Notes: a model not told the origin generated them from the letters alone. A DNA stretch of 64,000 nt from Pseudomonas sp. WN033 (GCA_002287035.1 NSKG01000009.1:124001-188000), one strand, 5' to 3'. Numbered from the stretch's first letter, positions 17,888-25,816 are shown. A program made the numbers and translations.

Positions 17888-18207
17888 CACCCCATCCTCC
17901 CGACCGGTACCAGCCGAATCTTCCAATGAATCTGGCAGCCCAGCAGGTATGTCTGGCAGGTAATGAAGTTGCCGGGGGTACGCTGCAGCAGCAGCCCGAA
18001 GCGCCCCAGCGGCACTACATGCAGCGGCGCGTCTGTCTCAACAACCAGCATCGGCCGGTCACCATCCACTGCTGCCAGCAGCACAGTGCAGCCATGCTTG
18101 CGCAGCTCACGGGTCACAGCGTTGGCCAACGCCAGTGATGCCTTTACACGCCGTGTAAACACCTTGCTTTCGCGCTGCGGCGCTTGAAATTCGATCAGCT
18201 CGCCCAT
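17887..18207 (-). CDS. Small phage early protein, unknown
   Basis: A 106-residue protein (MGELIEFQAPQRESKVFTRR) with a basic N-terminus and alternating beta-type sequence (TVLLAAVDGDRPMLVVETD). Lies directly after the B ATPase, one base apart. Conserved position in B3-like phages; no function known. Confidence 0.6.
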   Translation of the reverse strand: MGELIEFQAPQRESKVFTRRVKASLALANAVTRELRKHGCTVLLAAVDGDRPMLVVETDAPLHVVPLGRFGLLLQRTPGNFITCQTYLLGCQIHWKIRLVPVGRMG

Positions 18208-18208
18208 C

Positions 18209-19417
18209 TCACACCTCCATCAGAATGTCAGCCGTCAACTGAGGCGCACCGACCCGCGCGGCCATATTCATCGCCGCGATCAGCACGTTGTGAACAGCCA
18301 GGGGATAAAGCACAGAGAAACTGGCCTTGTTGCCAGGGTTGCGCCCGGTCAGCTTTGCGCGCAGCGCCTCAATAGTGCTTTCATCCATCACCTCATCCAG
18401 GCGCTTGCCGATCTGCTCGAACCGGTGCGCCAGATAGTCACTCAAGTGCAGATCCAGCGGGTTCAGCCGCACCAGCTCACAGCGCTGGACAACCTCACGC
18501 ACATCCGCCCGGCTCTCGCTCAGCTTGGTACCCAGCTCGGTCTGGCCAATCAGCACAATGCTCAGCAGCTTCTCGAAGCCGTCCTCCAGCTCGAAAAACC
18601 GCTTGAGGTGCTTCAGTGTGGGAATCGGGATTGCATGGGCCTCCTCGATCACCAGCACATGCCGGTTACCCATGCGATGGGATTCACGCAGCGCGTTATG
18701 CACTGCGCGAAAGCGGGTTTCCTGCCCGCGCGGCATCCGTTCACCGGGGCGCAAGCTGGCCAGGATCGCTTCGCAGAGGTGGATCGCCTTGAGGGTTTTG
18801 CCTTTGAAGTCATCGTCTTCCATGCCCAGGACATATGGCTCGATGATGATGACCGGCTTGTCTTCGGCCTGCAGGCGAGCATGCAGGTCTTTGCGAATGG
18901 TGGACTTGCCGCTGCCAGACTCACCGACAATGGCCAGGAATGTGCCCGAGCGCGTCACCTGGTACAGGCTTTCGCGCACATAGCGAATATCCGATGAGAC
19001 GAACAGCTCCTTGCTGCTCTGTGGATCCGCAAAGGGGTCTCTGAACAGGCCAAAGGCTTGCCGAGCTTCTGGAGTTAGCGTTTGCTTACGTAGTAGCATG
19101 GGTTCGGGTTCCTCGTTGTTTTCCTTGGATTTGCGACGGGGCTCTGGCTGGCGAGCGTTGCCGCGCTCGCTGGCCAACTTGGTATGTATCTCTTCCTTTT
19201 CTTCCTCCTCAAAAATCCCTACCAGCTGCAGCTCCGGTACCTGGTACTCGGTCAGCCATTGCAGGATTTGGGCTTTGATATCGTCCTGGGCGGTGGTCTT
19301 GGGCCACATGCCGTGGTTCATCAGCTGCGATACAGTCGGCCGAGACAGCCCCAGCCGCCGTGCCAGTTCAGCTTGTGGCAGGTTGTAGTAGCGCATCAGC
19401 GCCTTGAGCTTCAGCAT
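18209..19417 (-). CDS. Transposition protein B (AAA+ ATPase)
   Basis: A 402-residue protein. Residues 1-60 are a Cro-like helix-turn-helix (LPQAELARRLGLSRPTVSQL), then a charged linker, then an AAA+ domain with Walker A GESGSGKST near 167 and Walker B HVLVIEEAH near 256, close to ExeA/MuB ATPases. MuB-like proteins bind target DNA, deliver it to the transposase and give target immunity. The start shares a base with the transposase stop (TAATG). Confidence 0.93.
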   Translation of the reverse strand: MLKLKALMRYYNLPQAELARRLGLSRPTVSQLMNHGMWPKTTAQDDIKAQILQWLTEYQVPELQLVGIFEEEEKEEIHTKLASERGNARQPEPRRKSKENNEEPEPMLLRKQTLTPEARQAFGLFRDPFADPQSSKELFVSSDIRYVRESLYQVTRSGTFLAIVGESGSGKSTIRKDLHARLQAEDKPVIIIEPYVLGMEDDDFKGKTLKAIHLCEAILASLRPGERMPRGQETRFRAVHNALRESHRMGNRHVLVIEEAHAIPIPTLKHLKRFFELEDGFEKLLSIVLIGQTELGTKLSESRADVREVVQRCELVRLNPLDLHLSDYLAHRFEQIGKRLDEVMDESTIEALRAKLTGRNPGNKASFSVLYPLAVHNVLIAAMNMAARVGAPQLTADILMEV

Positions 19418-21195
19418 TACGCACCCCCTACGACGCTAAGCGTCGGCCGCTTGCTGAATGCACCGCGCAGACCGGCCTCGACGGCTGCCAACTCATCCTC
19501 TTTTGCACCACCCGGGTAATGGCTGCTCAGCCAGGCATAGTGCTCAGGGCTCCAGTCAGGGAACGCCGATTGCAGACGTTTGGCGATTGCAAATACGCTG
19601 ATCGGAGGGGTCTCGATGGTCGGCGCAACCAGGTCATGCTCAACGCCGCGCCGGGGCAGGAACTCCGGCAGGCGCGCATCTTCGATATGCTGATAAGGCT
19701 TGAGGTCGCCACCGAATGGGACTTGCTTAGCCTTGCGCGCACTTTCGACGCCGGCATCGCTGTCTTCGCCATACGCCAGCCGCGCGGCCTCCTTGCGCGC
19801 CTGCTGGGCCGGGGTCTCGGTGTGGCGCTTGTGAGACTCGCCGATCACCGCGCCACCCTCAATATCGAAGCCAGCCTCACTATCAGCGATCAGCGGAGCG
19901 ACGTAGAACACCTCCTGCCCCTCTGCATCCATGGTGTGGACCTGGATCGAGTCGTCGCGCCACGGGTTGCGGGTGATCATCAGCCGGTCACCGACATTGA
20001 CATGCGGCACCACAGCTACGCTGTACTCACGGCCCTCATAGGACACCCGGAGCTTGGTGGTGACCTTGCGTTTAACAGGCTCAGAGACGGCCAGCGAGCG
20101 ACAAACCTCGACTGACGGTGCCTTGAGCAGTTGCTCCTGGCTGATCGTCATCCACAGGTTTGTGCGGGTCTTCTTATGCCGCCGATGAATCGCAGTGGCA
20201 TTGAAGTGTGCCCGCCACTTGGCAGCCAGGGCGTTCAGCTCATCCAGGTCTGCCACCGGGTGGAACCTTAGACCAGCCTCAAATTTGCGCTCAATCAGGT
20301 TCCGGGCGTTCTCAACCTGCCCGGTTACCCGCGCAGCACCCGGCGCATGGACCACCATACGAATGCCCAGTGAGCGGCACAGGTTCTTGGTCATTTCCGA
20401 GGTGTTAGCGCTGCCAGGGTCCATCATCAGAATGCGCGGCACACCATGCATCATGTCGGCCCCGCCACGTTCCTGCATCGCATCGATCAGCACGCTGAGC
20501 AGGTTGGTGCTGCTTTCAGCACCCATCACGTACTGCACATACACCCAGCCCGTGTAATGGTCGGTAATCTCGTAGGACCACACCCGGTTGGCCGCGATAC
20601 GCGCCAGATTGCGGGGCTTGTTCTTGTAGAACTTGTCGGCATCCATTACCTGCAGGCCACTGCTACGCGGATCACTGCCGGGATCCAGGTAATAGAGCAC
20701 GCAGAGTGAGGCGTCGATCTGCCATGCATAGTTCGGGTGCTTACTCACCAGCTCGGTCACGGGTGCCGGTGCCAGCAGCATGTCCGGGTGCAACCGGTAG
20801 TTGATCATGGCCCGGCGGATCGCACTGATAGACAGCGGCAACACTTCCCCCGTGCTCTCATCAATACGCTCGGCGCGGATCAGGCCACTGGAGCGCAACG
20901 CCTCCACGGCGTCTTCCAGGGAATACAGGCGCTTCTCGTTGCGCCTGGCCGACTCGATCAAAGCGGCACTGATAGTCAGTGCCTCCTGTCGAGTTAGCGT
21001 GCTGGCACCGGCGTCAGCACGGCGCTTGCGGGTTGCTTTGCCCACGGTTACCTCCTTCAGGCGGCGGTAGATGGTTGGTACCGACAAGCCCAGGTCAGTT
21101 GCAGCCGCTGCCACCAGCGCGGTTTTCTGGCTGTGCGGCGCCTGCGCCAGTACACGCGAGAGATCAACCAGACGTTGAGTGATGACGGCGCTCAT
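19417..21195 (-). CDS. Transposase A (DDE, MuA/rve type)
   Basis: A 592-residue DDE recombinase. An N-terminal helix-turn-helix (VPTIYRRLKEV near residue 40) precedes an rve core with catalytic candidates D in WQIDASLC (about 158), D in MMDPGSAN (about 257) and E in TGQVENAR (about 295). A C-terminal Mu-type barrel (YEGREYSVAVVPHVNVGDRL) follows. It inserts and replicates the phage by transposition, acting on the terminal GATAAAT repeats. Overlaps the B gene by one base. Confidence 0.94.
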   Translation of the reverse strand: MSAVITQRLVDLSRVLAQAPHSQKTALVAAAATDLGLSVPTIYRRLKEVTVGKATRKRRADAGASTLTRQEALTISAALIESARRNEKRLYSLEDAVEALRSSGLIRAERIDESTGEVLPLSISAIRRAMINYRLHPDMLLAPAPVTELVSKHPNYAWQIDASLCVLYYLDPGSDPRSSGLQVMDADKFYKNKPRNLARIAANRVWSYEITDHYTGWVYVQYVMGAESSTNLLSVLIDAMQERGGADMMHGVPRILMMDPGSANTSEMTKNLCRSLGIRMVVHAPGAARVTGQVENARNLIERKFEAGLRFHPVADLDELNALAAKWRAHFNATAIHRRHKKTRTNLWMTISQEQLLKAPSVEVCRSLAVSEPVKRKVTTKLRVSYEGREYSVAVVPHVNVGDRLMITRNPWRDDSIQVHTMDAEGQEVFYVAPLIADSEAGFDIEGGAVIGESHKRHTETPAQQARKEAARLAYGEDSDAGVESARKAKQVPFGGDLKPYQHIEDARLPEFLPRRGVEHDLVAPTIETPPISVFAIAKRLQSAFPDWSPEHYAWLSSHYPGGAKEDELAAVEAGLRGAFSKRPTLSVVGGA

Positions 21196-21198
21196 GGC

Positions 21199-22137
21199 TT
21201 AGCCCTGCCCGAGTTCGAGTTCAGCGGTCAGAAAGGCGAACTCCTCAACGCCATCGGGCAGCGCGAACTCATCACGAATAGCCGCGAGCTGCGATTCCAG
21301 GTGACGGACCATGCTGGCCAGGAACGGTCGATGGTCTGTGCCGTGTCGCTCGGCATGCTCCAGCATGGTTGAGCACACCTCGCGCAGATTGGCATTGACC
21401 GCCACCTCAGCCTCATAGGCCACCAGTGCAGCCTGTTTGCGCAGCTCCTTGTCAGCTTCCTCGGCCGTCAGGGTATTGATGCGGCGGCGGGCTTTTTCCA
21501 GCTCCATGCGGGTGTCGTCCAGCTCCCGGGATTTGCGCGCCAGTACCTCGCCCTGGGCCTCGTGGTCTGCGCGGGCATCGTCCAGGGCCTTGGTCAGCTC
21601 GCCTTTTTCCTTGTCATGCCGGGCCAGCAGCTCTTCGGCCAGGTACTCAACAGCCTCTTGATTACCGAGCTTGGCGGCTTCAATCAGAGCTGAACGGCTG
21701 TCATCAGGCAGCTTGCGGAACTGGCGCAGCTCGCGGTAACCGATGCCCATGCGGGACATTGATTCGAGAGCTTCTTCGCCGAAGGCGCGGAGATTCGTTA
21801 TGTCCAAATCAGCCTTATCAACTGAGATGTTCAGCAAGTTGCAAAACTCCTCCCAGGTGCCTTTCAACTCCGAACCGTTCGGACTTTTCTTTCCAGCCAA
21901 AGCCTTGTAGAGCTTGTTTTCCTTGACATAGGCCAGCTTTGAAGTCCGAACCGTTCGGGAAAATTCTTCAAATGCACCAGCCATTTGGGTTTGCCCCAGC
22001 AGTTGGTTTACCAGGTCGCGTTCTTCACTGTGTGACGCCACCAGCGCTGCGCCGGTGTTCTGCAGCTCGGCCAGCGCCTGCTGGTCCAGCTCCGGCGTTT
22101 CAACCGGTGCGGTGGGGATGTTCTTTGTACGGGCCAT
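21199..22137 (-). CDS. Coiled-coil early protein upstream of transposase
   Basis: A 312-residue protein. The N-terminal half is globular (GTWEEFCNLLNISVDKADLD near residues 93-112, with FRKLPDDSR after it); residues about 170-250 form a long charged coiled coil. The globular part resembles phage DNA-binding proteins of the DUF3102 kind, but I would not assign it. AGGAAG precedes ATG 22137. It sits immediately before transposase A, so a role in transposition or replication is plausible. Confidence 0.7.
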   Translation of the reverse strand: MARTKNIPTAPVETPELDQQALAELQNTGAALVASHSEERDLVNQLLGQTQMAGAFEEFSRTVRTSKLAYVKENKLYKALAGKKSPNGSELKGTWEEFCNLLNISVDKADLDITNLRAFGEEALESMSRMGIGYRELRQFRKLPDDSRSALIEAAKLGNQEAVEYLAEELLARHDKEKGELTKALDDARADHEAQGEVLARKSRELDDTRMELEKARRRINTLTAEEADKELRKQAALVAYEAEVAVNANLREVCSTMLEHAERHGTDHRPFLASMVRHLESQLAAIRDEFALPDGVEEFAFLTAELELGQG

Positions 22138-22146
22138 GGTTCTTCC

Positions 22147-22458
22147 TTATTGACGGCTGCCAGCGGCTACCCGCTGGGTGAGTTCGTTGACACGGTTCAT
22201 GGTGCGGCCCATTTCGTCCGCATGGGCCTGGGCGATCTGTAGCATCGCCACGCTCAGTGCGTAGCGGCCTGTCTCAAGCTTCATCGCAAAGCCCTCAGCC
22301 ACCAGGGTGTTCAAGCAGCGATTGATGGTCGCCGGGCTCTCGCCCAGGGCTTTTGCCAGTTCGCCGTTGCTAACCCCGTTCAGGGTCTTGCCGCGCAGCG
22401 CCTTGATTACGCGCAAGCCGCGCGCCAGGCCTTCACTGGTACGGGTGTTGTCACTCAT
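22147..22458 (-). CDS. IclR-type winged-helix regulator
   Basis: A 103-residue protein containing only an IclR-like N-terminal winged helix (GLRVIKALRGK...SNGELAKALGESPATINRCL) plus a short helix. It lacks the effector domain of full IclR proteins. The 5' end overlaps the CII-like gene by 8 bp. Probably tunes early transcription. Confidence 0.75.
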   Translation of the reverse strand: MSDNTRTSEGLARGLRVIKALRGKTLNGVSNGELAKALGESPATINRCLNTLVAEGFAMKLETGRYALSVAMLQIAQAHADEMGRTMNRVNELTQRVAAGSRQ

Positions 22459-22936
22459 CGTCGGGTTCCCCCAGTTCGAGTTGCGGTTGATCGTGTTGAG
22501 CTACATTGCCGTGGTGCCAGCCCAGGCCTTCCATGGCTGCGCGGATCTGCGCCAGGGTGCCGGCGGCATCGGCCGAGCCGGCATAAAAGGCCATCAGGGC
22601 TCCTGTGGTGGCGTGCAACAGATGCTGCAGGCCCTGGATGTCTGTGGCTTCACAGCTACGGCCAGTGGGTATGTCGATCGCCAGCTTGCCGGCGCTGGCG
22701 GCAATCCACTGGGTCACGTAGTGGCAGCCGCATGCCGCTTCAAATGCGGGGATCATCACCGCTGGCATGCGGCCGCTGCTGATCCACTTGTACAAGGTCC
22801 ATTGGTCTGCCAGGCCCATGCGTTCAGCGATGCGCTCAACGCTCAGGTTGGCCTTGGCCAGTGCATGCTCCTTGCACAGCTCCATGGCATGGCGCAGCGA
22901 TGTGGGTCTGACTGTTTTCCAGTTTCTGCGGGTCAT
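22451..22936 (-). CDS. CII-like phage regulator, first gene of the early operon
   Basis: A 161-residue protein starting MTRRNWKTVRPTSLRHAMEL; residues about 35-70 (VERIAERMGLADQWTLYKWI) look like a helix-turn-helix as in the phage regulatory CII (CP76) group. AGGGGG before ATG 22936 is preferred over an ATG 42 bp upstream. It leads the leftward operon that reaches Mor. An inverted TTTTG-N8-CAAAA element lies 50 bp upstream. Confidence 0.65.
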   Translation of the reverse strand: MTRRNWKTVRPTSLRHAMELCKEHALAKANLSVERIAERMGLADQWTLYKWISSGRMPAVMIPAFEAACGCHYVTQWIAASAGKLAIDIPTGRSCEATDIQGLQHLLHATTGALMAFYAGSADAAGTLAQIRAAMEGLGWHHGNVAQHDQPQLELGEPDDE

Positions 22937-22985
22937 TGGAACGCCCCCTGTCGTTCTGTTGTTGTTATGTCCAAACAAATCCAGT

Positions 22986-23003
22986 TTTTGCGTCTGGGCA
23001 AAA
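22986..23003 (-). promoter_or_regulatory. Dyad element TTTTG-N8-CAAAA, early operon copy
   Basis: On the minus strand it reads TTTTGCCCAGACGCAAAA. It shares TTTTGCCC and CAAAA at the same spacing with three late-gene elements at 25725, 33560 and 39137, and points at the leftward operon. Confidence 0.45.
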
Positions 23004-23057
23004 TCGTTTCAATCCGGCTAGCCTTGCTGTTACATTCACATCACGCGGGTATTACCC

Positions 23058-23378
23058 ATGACCGAACCTGAATTGCGGCAAGAGTTAGCTGACTTGCGGG
23101 TTAAGTTGGACCAGGCAGATGAGTGGGCGAACGGCCTCTATATGGCGCTTGATGATCTGGTGCAGATTCTCTTGAAGCAGAACCCTGCACTGGCGATACC
23201 GCTGGCTGATCGATGGCGCCCGGTAGCGGACTGTTATGCGCAACTTGAACGGGGAGAAGTGCCGGTTGATTCCGATGGTGAGCCGAAGGACGTTGGTCCG
23301 ATGCAGAGGCTTGAGGCGCGGAAGATACTGTTTCGCACCTTGACTGCTGCAGGCGCTCTATCGCCTGACCTGGGGTAA
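23058..23378 (+). CDS. Small phage protein, unknown, antiparallel to a neighbour
   Basis: A 106-residue protein (MTEPELRQELADLRVKLDQA) with natural composition and a helical N-terminus. No clear ribosome-binding site. It overlaps the minus-strand gene at 23101-23664 along most of its length; of that overlap the first roughly 30 codons of the minus frame also look natural. Either or both may be real. Confidence 0.5.
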   Translation: MTEPELRQELADLRVKLDQADEWANGLYMALDDLVQILLKQNPALAIPLADRWRPVADCYAQLERGEVPVDSDGEPKDVGPMQRLEARKILFRTLTAAGALSPDLG

Positions 23379-23664
23379 GCAGCTGTTTGCCGTTGCTGCG
23401 CGTGCCCTCGTGGACCAGCGCTGCCGCGCGAGATGTCAGCAACTGGCCAGCGGCGAGGATCTGCAAGTGGTTGGCCAGTTGGCGCTCAACGGGCGTGATG
23501 CCCTCAATGGCGCCATAACGCCGGTAGTGTTCCGCTGCGTCGTGCAGCTCGCACAGTATGTCGGCCACGTCGCCAGGGGCACCGGCGAGCAGCACATCGA
23601 GGGCGCGCCGCCAGGCGGTTTGTGGGTCCAGTTCGAGGACTTGGGGTGTGGGGAGTTTCTTCAT
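23101..23664 (-). CDS. Phage early protein, unknown
   Basis: Starts MKKLPTPQVLELDPQTAWRR with GAGGGC upstream. Residues 1-110 look like a real helical protein (VADILCELHDAAEHYRRYGA; LLTPGQAIERLQQ). The last 75 residues are rich in S, P, Q and A and look like read-through opposite the plus-strand gene. It follows the Ner-like gene by 10 bp. Confidence 0.5.
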   Translation of the reverse strand: MKKLPTPQVLELDPQTAWRRALDVLLAGAPGDVADILCELHDAAEHYRRYGAIEGITPVERQLANHLQILAAGQLLTSRAAALVHEGTRSNGKQLLTPGQAIERLQQSRCETVSSAPQASASDQRPSAHHRNQPALLPVQVAHNSPLPGAIDQPAVSPVQGSASRESAPDHQAPYRGRSPTHLPGPT

Positions 23665-23674
23665 GCTCTGGCCC

Positions 23675-23884
23675 TCAGGCTGCGGCTGATTCGCTGGCCT
23701 TGAGGCCGAGAGCGATAGCGATTTCGTGGGCTTTGCCGTAGTGGGCTTTGTCAAAGCCATTGAGTACGCGATAAACCGCGTTGGGTCTGTAGCCGTGTTC
23801 CTCGGCCCAACCGGAAATGGTGATGCCGCGCTGCTTGAAGCGCTGCTTGACCTGTTCAGGGGTCAGTACCCGTTGTGTAGCCAT
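23675..23884 (-). CDS. Ner/Cro-like DNA-binding protein
   Basis: A 69-residue protein starting MATQRVLTPEQVKQRFKQRG, with ITISGWAEEHGYRPNAVYRV as the helix-turn-helix, close to the Ner family of Mu-like phages that shut off the repressor promoter. AGAGGAG precedes ATG 23884, so the upstream ATG at 23962 is not used. Divergent from the repressor gene, with the operator palindrome between them. Confidence 0.8.
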   Translation of the reverse strand: MATQRVLTPEQVKQRFKQRGITISGWAEEHGYRPNAVYRVLNGFDKAHYGKAHEIAIALGLKASESAAA

Positions 23885-23938
23885 GGCAGTGGCTCCTCTG
23901 GTTGCTGAATGATGTTTGGTGTTTGTTGTGTTAATGAT

Positions 23939-23956
23939 GGTGCCATATTTGGCACC
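23939..23956. promoter_or_regulatory. Lysis-lysogeny operator palindrome
   Basis: GGTGCCA-TATT-TGGCACC, perfect 7-bp arms, in the 87-bp control region between the Ner-like gene and the repressor. A second, weaker dyad TGAC-N6-GTCA lies at the repressor start. Expected binding site of the repressor or of Ner. Confidence 0.6.
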
Positions 23957-23971
23957 TGTCAAGGTGAAAAG

Positions 23972-24388
23972 GTGACAAATTCGTCATTTGGTGAGCGCCT
24001 GAAGGCTGAGCGCGAGCGGTTGCGATATACGCAACCGGAGTTCGCAGAGATGGTCGGCGCCTCAAAGCGCACCCAGATTGGGTGGGAACAGGGGCGTTCT
24101 ACGCCTGATGCAAATGCCCTTGCCGTGTGGCTTGAGGAGGGTGTGGACGTGGGATTTCTGCTGACCGGGAAAAGAACCGCAGCAGGGTCGGCCAGAGACC
24201 TTCCGCCGGATGAGCAGGTGCTCCTGGAAGCATATAGAGCGTTGTCTGCGACTAAGAGAAAGGCCGTGCTGACGGACATTCTGAACGGAGGAAAGTCAAG
24301 GTCTGTTCCGAAGTCTGGCGGTGGCGTGGTGGTGCAGGGAAACAACAATCGCACGGCAGGTAGGGATTACAACGAGAAGGAGTTGTGA
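23972..24388 (+). CDS. Phage repressor (XRE helix-turn-helix)
   Basis: A 138-residue protein from GTG 23972 (VTNSSFGERLKAERERL), with AAGGTGA upstream. The XRE domain spans residues 5-60 (TQPEFAEMVGASKRTQIGWE). There is no LexA-type autocleavage domain; instead the C-terminus ends QGNNNRTAGRDYNEKEL, a motif that returns at the start of the next protein. It should maintain lysogeny. Confidence 0.85.
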   Translation: MTNSSFGERLKAERERLRYTQPEFAEMVGASKRTQIGWEQGRSTPDANALAVWLEEGVDVGFLLTGKRTAAGSARDLPPDEQVLLEAYRALSATKRKAVLTDILNGGKSRSVPKSGGGVVVQGNNNRTAGRDYNEKEL

Positions 24389-24973
24389 GTGTCCGTAGGA
24401 GTTGATGGCAACCAGAATAGGGTTGCAGGTAGGGACTACCTTGAGATCAATGTGGCAGGAGCTGATAGCGACGACAGCCCGTTGTCAAGCGCTCAGCGGC
24501 AGCGCCTGAATGCACTGGTGGCCGAGGTGGCTGTTAATCTTGGTGTTGAGAAGCGAGCGCTATGGCGTGAAGTTGTTCATGCTCGAGTCGGCGTTGAGAG
24601 TATCAGCGAAATACCCCGTTCACGTTTTGCTGAGGCTGAAGAAGCGATCCTGCAATATCAGGAGACAGAGCGCCGTGTCGTCAACTCGCGATTGATGGTT
24701 GCGCGGATCACAAACGTGACGAAGGAAAAAGGTATTTACGACGAGCGTGATGCCTTCTGCTTGCGCACGTTTGGCGAGCGGCATCTGAACTATATGGACC
24801 TTGAGCAGCTGCGGCAGGTATTGGCATTTGTCGAGGACTACGAGCTGACAACACCGGCCCCGCAGTTGTCACCCTGGTCGCCGGAGGCAATTAAGGAGAT
24901 CGTCCTTACATACCCTGTGCATTTCACAGCTACCCTGATGCTGGGGGCTGTGATCGGCGGGATGGTTTTGTAA
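24389..24973 (+). CDS. Lysogeny accessory protein with GNxNRxAGRDY motif and C-terminal membrane helix
   Basis: A 194-residue protein from GTG 24389, with AAGGAG upstream, directly following the repressor stop. Residues 7-19 (GNQNRVAGRDYLE) repeat the repressor C-terminal motif. The middle is helical and charged, and the last 17 residues form a hydrophobic helix (FTATLMLGAVIGGMVL), suggesting inner-membrane anchoring with a cytoplasmic bulk. It is probably expressed in the lysogen together with the repressor; a superinfection-exclusion or defence role is inference. Confidence 0.7.
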   Translation: MSVGVDGNQNRVAGRDYLEINVAGADSDDSPLSSAQRQRLNALVAEVAVNLGVEKRALWREVVHARVGVESISEIPRSRFAEAEEAILQYQETERRVVNSRLMVARITNVTKEKGIYDERDAFCLRTFGERHLNYMDLEQLRQVLAFVEDYELTTPAPQLSPWSPEAIKEIVLTYPVHFTATLMLGAVIGGMVL

Positions 24974-24997
24974 GAAAAAAGCAAAGGAGATAACGCT

Positions 24998-25297
24998 GTG
25001 GCGCTAATCAAATGCTCGGAATGCGGACATGATGTTTCAGACAAGGCGGCAGCATGCCCTAGTTGCGGTGCGCCGATATTGGCCAGCGTGCAGGGAGACT
25101 CATTAAGTCAAGCCGATGTGCAACAGGCAGCTATGAAGGGGCATCAGCGATCTTCATTCAAGCAAGGACTTGGTAACGCGATCGCGGTTTTCTCTGTTGT
25201 CGCGGCCTTCCCTGTGGGTATGGCAACGAGCTTTCAGGTCGGCGTTGGTGTGGCGTTTGTAGGCTGTGTGATTGGTGTTGTCGTCGCATATTTGTGA
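24998..25297 (+). CDS. Zinc-ribbon membrane protein
   Basis: A 99-residue protein from GTG 24998, with AAAGGAG upstream. CSECGHDVSDKAAACPSCGA at residues 6-25 is a complete four-cysteine zinc ribbon. Two hydrophobic segments fill residues about 58-98. Accessory (moron-like) gene between repressor and lysis genes; function unknown. Confidence 0.7.
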   Translation: MALIKCSECGHDVSDKAAACPSCGAPILASVQGDSLSQADVQQAAMKGHQRSSFKQGLGNAIAVFSVVAAFPVGMATSFQVGVGVAFVGCVIGVVVAYL

Positions 25298-25323
25298 TGA
25301 AAGTAAAGGAATAAGAGGTTGCT

Positions 25324-25686
25324 ATGAAGCCGATCAAGGGTGCTGCATTTTGGTTTGCAATGGCGTTGGCTCTTCCGGCTGTGGTCGAGGCAGCCGATTA
25401 CACGATTACTGGTAGCTCCGGCATTATGAATTTTGTTGCAGTGAACCCGTCGAAAATCGATGACGAAGATGTTTATCGTCTGGCTGTAGCGGATGCGTGC
25501 GCAGGCAAACCTATTTGCCAGGTCCATTACTGGGCGGGCAGTGCGCCAAGTGGATTGCCGTTAACGGATGAGCAGGTTGATGAAAAGCTGGCAGCCTGGC
25601 AGTTGAATCTGAATACGGGGCTTAGGCGCTGGCTTGTGAAGTGTGCTAAGTCAGATATTTTTGCTAATAATCGCGAATGCATGTAG
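25324..25686 (+). CDS. Exported accessory protein
   Basis: A 120-residue protein with a clear signal peptide (MKPIKGAAFWFAMALALPAV, cleavage likely after VEA near residue 23). The mature part has four cysteines that could form disulfides (DACAGKPICQ, VKCAK, NRECM). Predicted periplasmic. No domain recognised. Third gene of the accessory cassette; its export fits a cell-envelope role such as blocking phage entry (inference). Confidence 0.65.
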   Translation: MKPIKGAAFWFAMALALPAVVEAADYTITGSSGIMNFVAVNPSKIDDEDVYRLAVADACAGKPICQVHYWAGSAPSGLPLTDEQVDEKLAAWQLNLNTGLRRWLVKCAKSDIFANNRECM

Positions 25687-25724
25687 TCCTCCACGTAATC
25701 CAACGTCTGAGTTACTTAGGGCTA

Positions 25725-25746
25725 TTTTGCCCTCGTTCAAAAGACC
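25725..25746 (+). promoter_or_regulatory. Dyad element, lysis operon copy
   Basis: TTTTGCCCTCGTTCAAAAG followed by ACC. Identical over its 19-base core to the copy at 39137 and one base different from that at 33560 within TTTTG-N8-CAAAA. It lies upstream of the lysis genes; likely an activator-dependent late promoter. Confidence 0.6.
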
Positions 25747-25760
25747 CCGATCCTTGTAAC

Positions 25761-25815
25761 TGAGACTCTCAACCTGTCCTTGGCGTTTCCGCCATCCACA
25801 GGTTGAGGAGTCTCA
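25761..25815 (+). promoter_or_regulatory. Hairpin covering the lysis-cassette ribosome-binding site
   Basis: GAGACTCTCAACCTGT (25762-25777) pairs with ACAGGTTGAGGAGTCTC (25798-25814) with one bulged base; T25761-A25815 extends it. An inner TGGCG/CGCCA stem closes on a TTTC loop. The GAGGAG that serves ATG 25817 lies inside the right arm, so the structure should hide it. Confidence 0.7.
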
Positions 25816-25816
25816 A

